A stretch of 64,000 nt of DNA, from positions 62,001 to 126,000 of the forward strand of contig JBAMDO010000158.1 in NCBI GenBank assembly GCA_037074765.1, read 5' to 3'. Each line of letters begins with the position of its first letter. Position 1 is the first letter of the stretch. Source of the stretch: Mansonella perstans (Eukaryota; Nematoda; Chromadorea; Rhabditida; Onchocercidae). Under the pieces are notes generated by a model. That model was not told the origin of the DNA. It did not search any database and was given only the letters and a program-made list of their open reading frames with translations. The translations under genes and the position numbers were made by a program. Below, piece after piece: positions 63,634-64,000 of the stretch.

Positions 63634-64000
63634 GTAGAAATTTGATTCATTTCAATTATTAATTAAATTTTTTGGGTTTTCATTCTGTTTGTTCATAAAA
63701 TTATTATCATTTTAAAATTTATTTCATGCTTTGATCATTAAAAATGAAATACTGCTATTTTTGTTCACATATGCCTCCTTATTAAGCAATTAATTAATTT
63801 GAATACACTTATCAGTAATTTAATAACAGCTAAAAAAGTACACTGACATACCGGGTATTAAAATCTAACATTTTCCAAACATGCATTATATTACCGTAAA
63901 TAGTTTTAACATTATCAAATAATGCAGAAAAATTTCCTTTAATCCATCAATTAATATCATAATTAGCATATACTAGTTACATCTAACTAATTTTTTCAAA

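Noticed and set aside
1..64000. tRNA, rRNA and spliced-leader RNA genes
   Set aside because: I looked for B-box-like GGTTCRANNCC sequences and conserved rRNA or SL motifs and found none convincing; a covariance-model scan would be needed to exclude them.

Overview
This is a nuclear genomic window from a nematode, most likely a spirurid or filaria-like worm. The DNA is very A+T-rich. Genes are split by many short introns with nematode acceptors (TTTTCAG or TTTTAG). The proteins I recognise are closest to nematode or animal families. The pair guanylate kinase and mitochondrial rRNA dimethyltransferase sits head to tail; from memory, guk-1 (T03F1.8) and tfbm-1 (T03F1.7) are also neighbours in Caenorhabditis elegans. 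Species cannot be fixed from the sequence alone. All exon joins below were made by eye from splice sites and reading phase.

Layout. 61-4550 (minus): an M14 zinc carboxypeptidase that runs off the left edge. 4551-8210: intergenic, with small repeats. 8226-16072 (plus): three genes in tandem, guanylate kinase (5 exons), TFB1M-type 12S rRNA dimethyladenosine transferase (7 exons) and an SRFBP1/BUD22-family nucleolar protein (8 exons). All three close with consistent phases and full-length products of 197, 363 and 364 residues. Their spacing and order suggest a co-expressed housekeeping cluster (nucleotide supply, mitochondrial ribosome maturation, nuclear ribosome biogenesis). 17415-35499 (minus): a long run of 31 phase-consistent exons that I split into two unrecognised genes. 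Gene A (17415-24107) is basic with coiled-coil-like stretches and duplicated exons. Gene B (25220-35499) has a Ser/Tyr/Arg-rich head and long Glu and Asp runs. A frame-broken coding-like patch lies between them, so they may be one gene. A decayed LINE reverse-transcriptase tail lies in an intron of gene A.

35500-63127: about 27 kb with no confident gene. It may be a giant 5' intron of gene B, because one good minus-strand exon candidate sits at 61752-61803. It is full of repeats: a 5.4-kb block of direct and inverted repeats (44.5-49.8 kb) whose units carry a conserved TATAAAAGCGC-like box, two 0.45-kb direct repeats flanking a coding-like plus-strand cassette (50.1-52.1 kb), an 18-copy 19-bp minisatellite followed by alternating purine-pyrimidine DNA (56.6-57.4 kb), and a 35-bp tandem repeat at 60.4 kb. 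63128-63633 (plus): the first two exons of an unrecognised gene that leaves the right edge.

I saw no rRNA, tRNA, CRISPR array or prokaryotic-style operon. The best leads for something undescribed are the TATA-box repeat family at 46.3-49.8 kb and the repeat-flanked cassette at 50.1-52.1 kb.
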